The notes under the pieces were generated by a model. The model had not been told where the DNA came from, ran no database searches, and saw nothing but the letters and a program-made list of their open reading frames with translations. From the NCBI GenBank assembly GCA_003255065.1, contig QAOA01002392.1:1-64000 (forward strand): 64,000 bases of DNA. Direction: 5' to 3'. Both the position numbers and the translations under genes were made by a program. This DNA comes from Cercis canadensis (lineage: Eukaryota; Streptophyta; Magnoliopsida; Fabales; Fabaceae). Positions 12,480 to 25,100 of the stretch are shown here, one piece after another. Position 1 is the stretch's first letter; each line of letters begins with the position of its first letter.

Positions 12480-12987
12480 CGTCCCTAATTCAGTGATCTA
12501 CACGAAAAATATCTGAGTCAGAAACATAGATGAATTGCAACAGGGACCCGGAACAGTTATAGTGACTCACCAGGAAACTGTATCATCCCTGATTCAGTGA
12601 TCTACAAGAAAAATATCTGAGTCAGAAACAGGGATGAACCGAAACAGGGTTCCGGAACAGATATAGTGACTCACCAGGAAACTGTCTCGTCCCTGATTCA
12701 GTGATCTGCAAGAAAAATATCCGAGTCAGAAACAGGGATGAACCGAAACAGGGTCCCGGTCCAGATATAGTGACTTACCAGGAAACTGTCACGTCCCTGA
12801 TTCAGTGATCTACACGAAAAATATCTGAGTCAGAAACATGGATGAACTGAAACAGGGTCCCGGAACAGATATAGTGACTCACCAGGAAACTGTCTTGTCC
12901 CTAATTCAGAGATTTGCAAGAAAAATATCCGAGTCAGAAACAGGGATGAACCGAAACAGGGTCCCGATCCAGATATAGTGACTTACC
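12480..12987. repeat. 104-bp satellite array, short first piece (~4.9 monomers)
   Basis: A 508-bp island of the satellite between two single Ns. It mixes monomers carrying GGTCCCGGAAC with monomers carrying GGTCCCGGTCC, and it includes CATAGATG and CATGGATG variants. It cannot be placed with confidence relative to the neighbouring sequence. Confidence 0.95.
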
Positions 12988-12988
12988 N
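12988..12988. other. Single-N join inside the satellite
   Basis: The N sits between GTGACTTACC and CTCACCAGG, two versions of the same part of the monomer. The join therefore duplicates about eight bases of monomer phase, as expected where two contig ends were abutted. Confidence 0.8.
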
Positions 12989-15900
12989 CTCACCAGGAAA
13001 CTGTCTCGTCCCTAATTCAGTGATCTACACGAAAAATATCTGAGTGAGAAACATGGATGAACCGAAACAGGGTCCCGGTCCATATATAGTGACTCACCAT
13101 GAAACTTTCCCGTCCCTGATTCAGTGATCTACAGGAAAAATATCTGTACCGAAACAGGATCCCGGTCCATATATAGTGACTCAGAAGGAAACTATCCCGT
13201 CCCTGATTCAGTGATCTACAGGAAAATTATCTAAGTCAGAAACATGGATGAACTGAAACAGGGTCCCGGAACAGATATAGTGACTCACCAGGAAACTGTA
13301 TCGTCCTTTATTCAGTCATCTACAAGAAAAACATCTGAGTCAGAAATAGGGATGAACCGAAACAGGGTCCCGGAATAGATATAGTGACTCACCAGGAAAC
13401 TGTCTCGTCCCTAATTCAGTGATCTGCAAGAAAAATATCCGAGTCAGAAACAGGGATGAACCGAAACATGGTCCCGGTCCAGATATAGTGACTTACCAGG
13501 AAACTGTCTCGTCCCTGATTCAGTGATCTACAGGAAAAATATCTGAGTCAGAAACATAGATGAATTAAAACAGTGTTCCGGAACAGATATAGTGACTCAC
13601 CAGGAAACTGTATCGTCCCACCAGATATAGTGACTCTCCAGGAAACTGTGACGTCCCAGATTCAGTAATCTACAAGAAAAATATCTGAGTCAGATACAGG
13701 GATGAACAATAACAGGTTCCCGCTCCAGATATAGTGACTTTCCCGGAAACTGTCTCGTCCCAGATTCAGTGATTTACAAGAAAAATATACTAGTCAGAAA
13801 CAGGGATGAGCCGAAACAGGGTCCCGGTTCATATATATTGACTTACCAGGAAACTGTCTCGTCCCAGATTCAGTGATTTACAAGAAAAATATCTGAGTCA
13901 GAAACAGGGATGAACTGAAACAGGGTCCCGGAACAGATATAGTGACATACCAGGAAACTGTCCTGTCCCAGATTCAGTGATCTACAAGAAAAATATCTGA
14001 GTCAGAAACAGGGCTGAACCGAAACTGGTTCCCGGTCTAGATATAGTGACTCTCCAGGAAACTGTCTTGTCCCAGATTCAGTGACCTACAAGAAAAATAT
14101 CTGAGTCAGAAACAGGGATGAACCGAAACAGGGTCCCGGTTCATATATAGTGACATACCAGGAAACTGTCTCTTCCCTGATTCAGTGATCTGCAAGAAAA
14201 ATATCCAAGTCAGAAACATGAATTAACCGAAACAGGATCCCGGTCCAGATATAGTGACTTACCAGGAAACTGTCCCGTCCCTTATTCAGTGATCTACACG
14301 AAAAATATCTGAGTCAGAAACAAGAATGAGCCGAAACAGGGTCCCGGTCCAGATATAGTGACTCTCCAAGAAACTGTCTCGTCCTAGATTTAGTGATCTA
14401 CAAGGAAAATATCTGAGTCATAAATAGGGATGAATTGAAACAAGGTCCCGGAACAGATATAGTGACTCACCAGGAAACTGTCTCGTCCCTCATTCAGTGA
14501 TCTACAAGAAAAATATCTGAGTCAGAAACAGGGATGAACCGAAACAGGGACCCGGTCCAGATATAGTGACTCTCCAGGAAACTGTCTCATCCCAGATTCA
14601 GTGATCTACAAGAAAAATATCTGAGTCAGAAACAGGGATGAACCGAAACAGGGTCCTGGTCTAAATATAGTGACTTACCAAGAAACTGTCCCGTCCCTGA
14701 TTCAGTAATCTACACGAGAAATATCTGAGTCAGATACAGGGATGAACCGTAACAGGGTCCCGGTCCAGATATAGTGACTCTCCAGGAAACTGTCTCGTCC
14801 CAGATTCAGTGATATACAAGAAAAATATCTGTATCAGAAACAGGGATGAACCGAAACAGGGTCCCGGAACAGATATAGTGACTTACCAGGAAATTGTCTC
14901 GTCCCAGATTTAGTGATCTACAAGGAAAATATCTGAGTCATAAACAGGGATGAACCGAAACAAGGTCCCGGAACAGATATAGTGACTCACCAGGAAACTG
15001 TCTCGTCCCTCATTCAGTGATCTACAAGAAAAATATCTGAGTCAGAAACAAGGATGAACCAAAACAGGGTCCCGGTCCAGATATAGTGACTCTCCAAGAA
15101 AATGTCTCGTCCCAGATTTAGTGATCGACAAGGAAAATATCTGAGTCATAAACAGGGATGAACCGAAACAAGGTCCCGGAACAGATATAGTGACTCACCA
15201 GGAAACTGTCTCGTCCCTCATTCAGTGATCTACACGAAAAATATCTGAGTAAGAAACAGGGATTAACCGAAACAGGGTCCTGGTCTAAATATAGTGACTT
15301 ACCAAGAAACTGTCCCGTCCCTGATTCAGTAATCTACACGAGAAATATCTGAGTCAGATACAGGGATGAACCGTAACAGGGTCCCGGTCCAGATATAGCG
15401 ACTCTCCAGGAAACTGTCTCGTCCCAGATTCAGTGATCTACAAGAAAAATATCTGAGTCAGAAACAGGGATGAACCGAAACAGGGTCCCGGTTCAGATAT
15501 AGTGACTCTCCAGGAAACTGTCTCATCCCAGATTCAGTGAACTACAAGAAAAATATCTGAGTCAGAAACAGGGATGAACCGAAACAGGGTCCTGGTCTAA
15601 ATATAGTGACTTACCAAGAAACTGTCCCGTCCCTGATTCAGTAATCTACACGAGAAATATCTGAGTCAGATACAGGGATGAACCGAAACAGGGTCCCGGT
15701 TCAGATATAGTGACTCTCCAGGAAACTGTCTCATCCCAGATTCAGTGATCTACAAGAAAAATATCTGAGTTAGAAACATGGATGAACCGAAACAGGGTCC
15801 CGGTCCAAATATAGTGACTTACCAAGAAACTGTCCCGTCCCTGATTCAGTAATCTACACGAGAAACATCTGAGTTAGATACAGGGATGAACCGTAACAGG

Positions 15901-18900
15901 GTCCCGGTCCATATATAGTGACTCTCCAGCAAACTGTCTCGTCCCAGATTCAGTGATCTACAAGAAAAATATCTAACTCAGATACAGGGATGAACCGAAA
16001 CAGGGTCTCGGAACAGATATAGTGACTTACCAGGAAACTGTCCCGTCCCTGATTCAGTGATCTATAAGAAAAATACATGAGTCAGAGACAGGGATGAACA
16101 GAAACAGGGTCCCGGTCCTGATATAGTGACTCTCCAAGAAAATGTCTCGTCCCAGATTCAGTGATCTACAAGAAAAATATCTGAGTCAGAAAGAGGGATG
16201 AACCGAAACAGGGTCCCGGTCCAGATATAGTGACTCTCCAGGAAACTGTCTCGTCCCAGATTCAGTAATATACAAGAAAAATATACTAGTCAGAAACAGG
16301 GATGAGCCGAAATAGGGTCCCGGTTCATATATATTGACTTACCAGGAAACTGTCTCGTCCCAGATTCAGTGATTTACAAGAAAAATATCTGAGTCAGAAA
16401 AATGGATGAACTGAAACAGGGTCCCGGAACAGATATAGTGACATACCAGGAAACTGTCCTGTCCCAGATTCAGTGATCTACAAGAAAAATATCTGAGTCA
16501 GAAACAGGGCTGAACCGAAACAGGGTCCCGGAACAGATATAGTGACATACCAGGAAACTGTCCTGTGCCAGATTCAGTGATCTACAAGAAAAATATCTGA
16601 GTCAGAAACAGGGATGAACCGAAACAGGGTCCCGGTTCAGATATAGTGACTCTCCAGGAAACTGTCTCGTCCCAGATTCAGTGATCTACAAGAAAAATAT
16701 CTGAGTCAGAAACAGGGATGAACCGAAACAGGGTCCCGGTCCAGATATAGTGACTCTCCAGGAAACTGTCTCGTCCCAGATTCAGTGATCTACAAGAAAA
16801 ATATCTGAATCAGATACAGGGATGAACCGTAACACGGTCCCGCTCCAAATATAGTGACTCTCCAGGAAACTGTCTCGTCCTAGATTCAGTGATCTACAAG
16901 AAAAACATCTGAGTCAGAAATAGGGATGAACCGAAACAAGGTCCCGGAACAGATATAGTGACTCACCAGGAAACTGTCTCGTCCCAGATTCAGTGATCTA
17001 CAAGAAAAATATCTGAGTCAGAAACAGGGATGAACCGAAACAGGGTCCCGGTCCAGATATAGTGACTCTCCAGGAAACTGTCTCGTCCCAGATTCAGTGA
17101 TCTACAAGAAAAATATCTGAGTCAGAAACAGGGATGAACCGAAACAGGGTCCCGGTCCAGATATAGTGACTCTCCAGGAAACTGTCTCGTCCCAGATTCA
17201 GTGATCTACAAGAAAAATATCTGAGTCAAAAACAACGATTAACCGAAACAAGGTCTCGGTCCAGATATAGTGACTTACCAAGAAACTGTCCCGTCCCTGA
17301 TTCAGTGATCTACACGAAAAATAATTGAGTCAGATACAGGGATGAACCGTAACAGGGTCCCGGTCCAGATATAGTGACTCTCCAGGAAACTGTCTCGTCC
17401 CAGATTCAGTGATCTACAAGAAAAATATCTGAATCAGAAACAGGGATGAACCGAAACAGGGTCCCGGTCCAGATATAGTGACTCTCCAGGAAACTGTCTC
17501 GTCCCAGATTCAGTGATATACAAGAAAAATATCTGTATCAGAAACAGGGATGAACCGAAACAGGGTCCCGGAACAGATATAGTGACTTACCAGGAAATTG
17601 TCTCGTCCCAGATTTAGTGATCTACAAGGAAAATATCTGAGTTATAAACAGGGATGAACCGAAACAAAGTCCCAGAACAGATATAGTGAAAGAAACAGCG
17701 ATGAACCGAAACAGGGTCCCGGTCCATATATAGTGAGTTACCAGGAAACTGTCCCGTCCCTGATTCAGTGATCTACAAGAAAAATATCTGAGTCATAAAC
17801 AGGGATGAACCGAAACAGGGTCCCGGTCCAGATATAGTGACTTACCAGGAAACTGTCCCGTCCCTGATTCAGTGATCTACACGAAAAATATCTGAGTCAG
17901 AAAGAGGGATGAACCGAAACAGGGTCCCGGAATAGATATAGTGACTCAACAGGAAACTGTCTTGTCCCAGATTCAGTGATCTACAAGAAATATATCTGAG
18001 TCAGGAACAGCGATGAACCGAAACAGGGTCCCGATCCAGATATAGTGACTTACCAGGAAACTGTCCCGTCCCTGATTCAGTGATCTACACGAAAAATATC
18101 TGAGTCAGATACAGGGATGAACCGTAACAGGGACCCGGTCCAGATATAGTGACTCTCCAGGAAACTGTCTCGTCCCAGATTCAGTGATCTACAAGAAAAA
18201 TATCTGAGTCAGAAACAGCGATGAACCGAAACAGGGTCCCGATCCAGATATAGTGACTTTCAGGAAACTATCTCGTCCCAGATTCAGTGATCTACAAGAA
18301 AAATATCTGAGTCAGAAACAGGGATGAACCGAAATAGGGTCCCGGTCCAGATATAATGACTCTCCAAGAAACTGTCTCGTCCCAGATTCAGTGATCTACA
18401 AGAAAAATATCTAAGTCATAAATAGGTATGAACCGAAACAGGATCCCGGTCCAGATATAGTGACTTACCAGGAAACTGTCCCGTCCCTGATTCAGTAATC
18501 TACACGAAAAATACCTGAGTCAGAAACAGGGATGAACCGAAACAGGGTCCCGGTCCAGATATAGTGACTCTCTAGGAAACTGTCTCTTCCCAGATTCAGT
18601 GATCTACAAGAAAAATATCTGAGTCAGAAACAGGGATGAACCGAAACAGGGTCCCGGAACAGATATAGTTACTCACCAGGAAAATGTCTCGTTCCAGATT
18701 CAGTGATCTACAAGAAAAATATCTGAGTCAGAAATAGCGATGAACCGAAATAGGGTCCCGGTCCAAATATAGTGACTTACTAGAAAACTGTCCCGTCCCT
18801 GATTCAATAATCAACACGAAAAATATCTGAGTCAGAAACAGGGATGAACCGAAACAGGGTCCCGGTCCAGATATAGTGACTCTCCAGGAAACTGTCTCTT

Positions 18901-21900
18901 CCCAAATTCAGTGATCCACAAGAAGAATGTCTGAGTCAGAAACAGGGATGAACCGAAACAGGTTCCCGGTCCAGATATAGTGACTCTCCAGGAAACTGTC
19001 TCGTCCCAGATTCAGTGATATACAAGAAAAATATCTGCGTCAGAAAGAGGGATGAACCGAAACAAGGGCCTGGAACAGATATAGTGACTCACCAGGAAAC
19101 TGTCTCGTCCCTTATTGAGTGATCTGCAAGAAAAATATCTGAGTCAGAAACAAGGTTGAACCGACACAGGGTCTCGGTCCAGATATAGTGACTCTCCAGG
19201 AACTGTCTCGTCCCAGATTCAGTGATCTACAAGAAAAGTATCTGAGTCAGAAACAGGGATGAACCGAAACAGGGTCCCGGTCCAGATATAGTGACTTACG
19301 AGGAAACTGTCCCGTCCCTGATTCAGTGATCTACACGAAAAATGTCTGAGTCAGATACAGGGATGAACCGTAACAGTGTCCCGGTCCAGATATAACTGTC
19401 TCGTCCCAGATTCAGTGATCTACAAGAAAAATATCTGAATCAGATACAGGGATGAACCGTAACAGGGTCCCGCTCCAGATATAGTGACTCTTCAGGAAAC
19501 TGTATCGTCCCAGATTCAGTGATCTACAAGAAAAATATCTGAGTCAGAAACAGGGATGAACCGAAACAGGGTCCCGGTCCAGATATAGTGACTCTCTAGG
19601 AAACTGTCTCTTCCCAGATTCAGTGATCTACAAGAAGAATATCTGAGTCAGAAACAGGGACGAACCGAAACAAGGTCCCAATCCAGATATAGTGAGTTAC
19701 CAGAAAACTGTCCCGTCCCAAGTGACTCTCCAGGAAACTGTCTCTTCCCAGATTAAGGGATCTACAAGAAGAATATCTTAGTCAGAAACAGGGATGAACC
19801 GAAACAGGGTCCCGGTCCAGATATAGTGACTTACCAGGAAACTGTCCCGTCCCTGATTCAGTAATCTACACGAAAAATATCTGTGTCAGAAACAGGGATG
19901 AACCAAAACAGGGTCCCGGTCCAGATATAGTGACTCTCCGGGAAACTGTCTATTCCCAGATTCAGTGATCTACAAGAACAATATGTGAGTCGGAAACAGG
20001 GATGAACCGAAACAGGGTCCCGGTCCAGATATAGTGACTTACCAAGAAATTGTCCCGTCCCTGATTCAGTAATCTACACGAAAAATAATTTGTGTCAGAA
20101 ACAGGGATGAACCGAAACAGGGTCCCGGTCCAGATATAGTAACTCTCCAGGAAACTGTCTCTCCCAGATTCAGTGATCTACAAGAAAAATATCTGAGTCA
20201 GAAACAGGGATGAACCGAAACAGGGTCCCGGTCCAGATATAGTGACTTACCAGGAAACTGTCCCGTCCCTGATTCAGTAATCTACACGAAAAATATCTGT
20301 GTCAGAAACAGGGATGAACCAAAACAGGGTCCCGGTCCAGATATAGTGACTCTCCAGGAAACTGTCTCTTCCCGGATTCAGTGATCTACAAGAAGAATAT
20401 CTGAGTCAGAAACAGGGATGAACCGAAACAGGCTCCCGGTCCAGATATTGTGACTCTCCAGGAAACTGTCTCGTCCCAGATTCAGTGATATACAAGAAAA
20501 ATATCTGTGTCAGAAATAGGGATGAACCGAAACAAGGTCCCGGAACAGATATAGTGACTCACCAGGAAACTGTCTTGTCCCTTATCAAGTGATTTGCAAG
20601 AAAAATATCTGAGTCAGAAACAAGGATGAACCAAAACAGGGTCCCGGTCCAGATATAGTGACTCTCCAGGAAACTATCTCGTCCTAGAATCAGTGATCTA
20701 CATGAAAAGTATCTGAGTCAGAAACAGGGATGAACCGAAACAGGGTCCCGGTCCAGATATAGTGACTTACCAGGAAACAGTCCCGTCCCTCATTCAGTGA
20801 TCTACACGAAAAATATCTGAGTCAGAAACAGAGATAAACCGAAACAGGGTCCCGGAACAGATATAGTGACTCACCAGGAAACTGTCTCATCCCATATTCA
20901 GTAATCTACACGAAAAATATCTGTGTCAGAAACAGGGATGAATATCTGAGTCAGAAACAGAGATGAACCGAAACAGGGTCCCGGAACTGATATAGTGGCT
21001 CACCAAGAAACTGTCTCGTCCCATATTCAGTGATGTACAAGAAAAATTTCTGAGTCAGAAACAGCGATGAACCGAAACAGGGTCCCGGTCCAGATATAGT
21101 GACTCTCCAGGAAACTGTCTCGTCCGAGATTCAGTAATCTACAAGAAAAATATTTGAGTCATAAACAGGGATGAACCAAAACAGGTTCCCGGTCCAGATA
21201 TAGTGACTTACCAGGAAACTGTCCCGTCCCTGATTTAGCAATCTACACGAAAAATATCTGTGTCAGAAACAGGGTTGAACCGAAACAGGGTCCCGGTCCA
21301 GATATAGTGACTTACCAGGAAACTGTCCCGTCCCTGATTCAGTAATCTACACGAAAAATATCTGTGTCAGAAACAGGGATGAACCAAAACAGGGTCCCGG
21401 TCCAGATATAGTGACTCTCCAAGAAACTGTATCTTCCCAGATTCAGTGATCTACAAGAAGAATATCTGAGTCAGAAACAGGGATGAACCGAAACAGGGTC
21501 CCGGTCCAGATATAGTGACTTCCCAGGAAACTGTCCCGTCCCTGATTCAGTAATCTACACGAAAAATATCTGTGTCAGAAACAGGGATGAACCGAAACAG
21601 GGTCCAGGTCCAGATATAGTAACTCTCCAGGAAACTGTCTCGTCCCAGATTCAGAAACAAGGTCCCGGAACAGATATAGTGACTCACCAGGAAACTATCT
21701 CGTCCCTTAATAAGTGATCTGCAAGAAATGTATCTGAGTCAGAAACAAGGATGAACCAAAACAGGGTCCCGGTCCAGATATAGTGACTCTCCAGGAAACT
21801 ATCTCGTCCCAGATTCAGTGATCTACAAGAAAAGGATCTGAGTCAGAAACAGGGATGAACCGAAACAGGGTCCCGGTCCAGATATAGTGACTTACCAGGA

Positions 21901-21933
21901 AACTGTCCCGTCCCTGATTCAGTGATCTACACG
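12989..21933. repeat. 104-bp satellite array, segment 1 (~86 monomers)
   Basis: Head-to-tail monomers of 104 bp. Family B (GTGACTCTCC, GTCCCAGATT, CTACAAGAAA) dominates, with family A (GTGACTTACC, GTCCCTGATT, CTACACG) interspersed. From about 18.5 kb there are also versions with CTCTTCCCAG and ACAAGAAGAAT. Several monomers are shortened at phase-breaking junctions (near 13146, 13620, 17690, 19395, 19720, 20941 and 21654). Stops occur in every plus-strand frame and I see no gene or promoter. Consensus GC is 48 of 104 bases, higher than the AT-rich block 1. Confidence 0.97.
16981..17228. repeat. Short run of identical family-B monomers
   Basis: About 2.4 consecutive monomers match the later homogeneous block at 35241-37622 exactly. 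This is the same sequence variant at low copy number in another part of the array. Confidence 0.8.
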
Positions 21934-22158
21934 NNNNNNNNNNNNNNNNNNNNNNNNNNNNNNNNNNNNNNNNNNNNNNNNNNNNNNNNNNNNNNNNNNN
22001 NNNNNNNNNNNNNNNNNNNNNNNNNNNNNNNNNNNNNNNNNNNNNNNNNNNNNNNNNNNNNNNNNNNNNNNNNNNNNNNNNNNNNNNNNNNNNNNNNNNN
22101 NNNNNNNNNNNNNNNNNNNNNNNNNNNNNNNNNNNNNNNNNNNNNNNNNNNNNNNNNN
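21934..22158. other. Assembly gap of 225 Ns
   Basis: The flanking monomer phases (CTACACG before, AAACAGGGTCCC after) need 33 bases plus a whole number of 104-bp monomers. The 225 Ns do not fit that, so the gap length is an estimate or hides an irregular monomer. An open frame across these Ns is meaningless. Confidence 0.98.
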
Positions 22159-25100
22159 AAACAGGGTCCCGGTCCAGATATAGTGACTTACCAGGAAACT
22201 GTCCCGTCCCTGATTCAGTAATCTACACGAAAAATATCTGTGTCAGAAACAGGGTTGAACCGAAACAGGGTCCCGGTCCAGATATAGTGACTTACCAGGA
22301 AACTGTCCTGTCCCTGATTCAGAAATCTACACGAAAAATATCTGTGTCAGAAACAGGGATGAACCAAAATCCCTGATTCAGTAATCTACACGAAAAATAT
22401 CTGAGTCAGAAACAGAGATGACTCGAAACAGGGTCCCGGTCCAGAAATAGTGACTCTCCAGGAAACTGTCTCTTCCCAGATTCAGTGATCTACAAGAAGA
22501 ATATCTGAGTCAGAAACAGGGATGAACCGAAACAGGGTCCCAGTCCAGATATAGTGGCTTACCAGGAAACTGTCCTGTCCCTGATTCAGTAATCTACAAG
22601 AAAAATATCTGAGTCAGAAACAGGGATGACTCGAAACAGGGTCCCGGTCCAGATATAGTGACTCACCAGGAAACTGTCTCGTCCCTTATTCAGTGATCTG
22701 CAAGAAAAATATCTGAGTCAGAAACAAGGATGAACCGTAACAGGGTCCCGGTCCAGATATAGTGACTCTCCAGGAAACTGTCTCGTCCCAGATTCAGTGA
22801 TCTACAAGAAAAATATCTTTGTCAAAAACAGGGATGAACCGAAACAAGGTCCCGGAACAGATATAGTAACTCACCAGGAAACTGTCTCGTCCCTTATTCA
22901 GTGATCTGCAAGAAAAATATCTGAGTCAGAAACAAGGATGAACCGTAACAGGGTCCCGGTCCAGATATAGTGACTCTCCAGGAAACTGTCTCGTCCCAGA
23001 TTCAGTGATCTACAAGAAAAGTATCTGAGTCAGAAACAGAGATGAACCGAAACAGGGTCCCGGTCCAGATATAATGACTTACCAGGAAACTTTCCCGTCC
23101 CTGATTCAGTGATCTACACAAAAAATATCTGAGTCAGAAACAGAGATGAACCGTAACAGGGTCCCGGAACAGATATAGTGACTCACCAGGAAACTGTCTC
23201 GTCCCATATTCAGTGATCTACAAGAAAAATATCTGAGTCAGAAACAGCGATGAACCGAAACAGGGTCCCGGTCCAGATATAGTGACTCTCCAGGAAACTG
23301 TCTCGTCCCAGATTCAGTGATCTACAAGAAAAATATTCGAGTCATAAACAGGGATGAACCAAAACAGGGTCCCGGTCCAGATATAGTGACTTACCAGGAA
23401 ACTGTCCCGTCCCTGATTTAGCAATCTGCACGAAAAATATCTGTGTCAGAAACTGGGTTGAACCGAAACAGGGTCCCGGTCCAGATATAGTGACTCTCCA
23501 GGAAACTGTCTCTTCCCAGATTCAGTGATCTACAAGAAGAATATCTGAGTCAGAAACAGGGATGAACCGAAACAGGGTCCCGGTCCAGATATAGTGACTT
23601 ACCAGGAAACTGTCCCGTCCCTGATTCAGTAATCTACACGAAAAATATCTGTGTTAGAAACAGGGATGAACCAAAACAGGGTCTCGGTCCAGATATAGTG
23701 ACTCTCCAGGAAACTGTCTCTTCCCAGATTCAGTGATCTACAAGAACAATATCTGAGTCAGAAAGAGGGATGAACCGAAACAGGGTCCCGGTCCAGATAT
23801 AGTGACTTACCAGGAAACTGTCCCGTCCCTGATTCAGTAATCTACACGAAAAATATCTGTGTCAGAAACATGGATGAACCAAAACAGGGTCCCGGTCCAG
23901 ATATAGTGATTCTCCAGGAAACTGTCTCTTCCCAGATTCAGTGATCTACAAGAACAATATCTGAGTCAGAAACAGGGATGAACCGAAACAGGGTCCCGGT
24001 CCAGATATAGTGACTTACCAGGATATTGTCCCGTCCCTGATTCAGTAATCTACACGAAAAATATCTCTGTCAGAAACAGAGATATACCAAAACAGGGTCC
24101 CGGTCCAAATATAGTGACTCTCCAGGAAACTGTCTCTTCCCAGATTCAGTGATCTACAAGAAGAATATCTGAGTCAGAAACAGGGATGAACCGAAACAGG
24201 GTCCCGGTCCAGATATAGTGACTCTCCAGGAAACTGTCTCTTCCCAGATTCAGTGATCTACAAGAAGAATATCTGAGTCAGAAACAGGGATGAACCGAAA
24301 CAGGGTCCCGGTCCAGATATAGTGACTCTCCAGGAAACTGTCTCGTCCCAGATTTAGTGATATACAAGAAAAATATCTGTGTCAGAAATAGGGATGAACC
24401 GAAACAAGGTCCCGGAACAGATATAGTGACTCACCAGGAAACTGTCTTGTCCCTTATTAAGTGATGTGCAAGAAAAATATCTGAGTCAGAAACAAGGATG
24501 AACCAAAACAGGGTCCCGGTCCAGATATAGTGACTCTCCAGGAAACTGTCTCGTCCCAGATTCAGTGATCTACAAGAAAAATATCTGTGTCAGAAACAGG
24601 GATGATCCGAAACAAAGTTTCGGAACAGATATATTGACTCACCAGGAAACTGTCTCGTCCCTTATTAAGTGATCTTCGAGAAAAATATCTGAGTCAAAAA
24701 CAAGGATGAACCGAAACAGGGTCCCGGTCCAGATATAGTGACTCTCCAGGAAACTGTCTCGTCCCAGATTCAGTGATCTACAAGAAAAGTATCTGTGTCA
24801 GAAACAGGGATGAACCGTAACAGGGTCCCACTCCAGATATAGTGACGTCCCAGGAAACTGTCTCGTCCCAGATTCAGTTATGTACAAGAAAAATATCTGT
24901 GTCAGAAACAGGGACGAACCGTAACAGGGTCCCGCTCCAGATATAGTGACTCTCTAGGAAACTGTCTCGTCCCACATTTAGTGATCTACAAGAAAAATAT
25001 CTGAATCAGATACAGGGATGAACCGAAACAGGGTCCCGGTCCAGATATAGTGACTTACCAGGAAACTTTACCGTCCCTGATTCAGTGATCTACACGAAAA

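Noticed and set aside
21922-22221. Open frames crossing the N runs (also 54723-54929 and 54731-54982)
   Set aside because: Most of their length is undetermined sequence, so they carry no evidence of coding.
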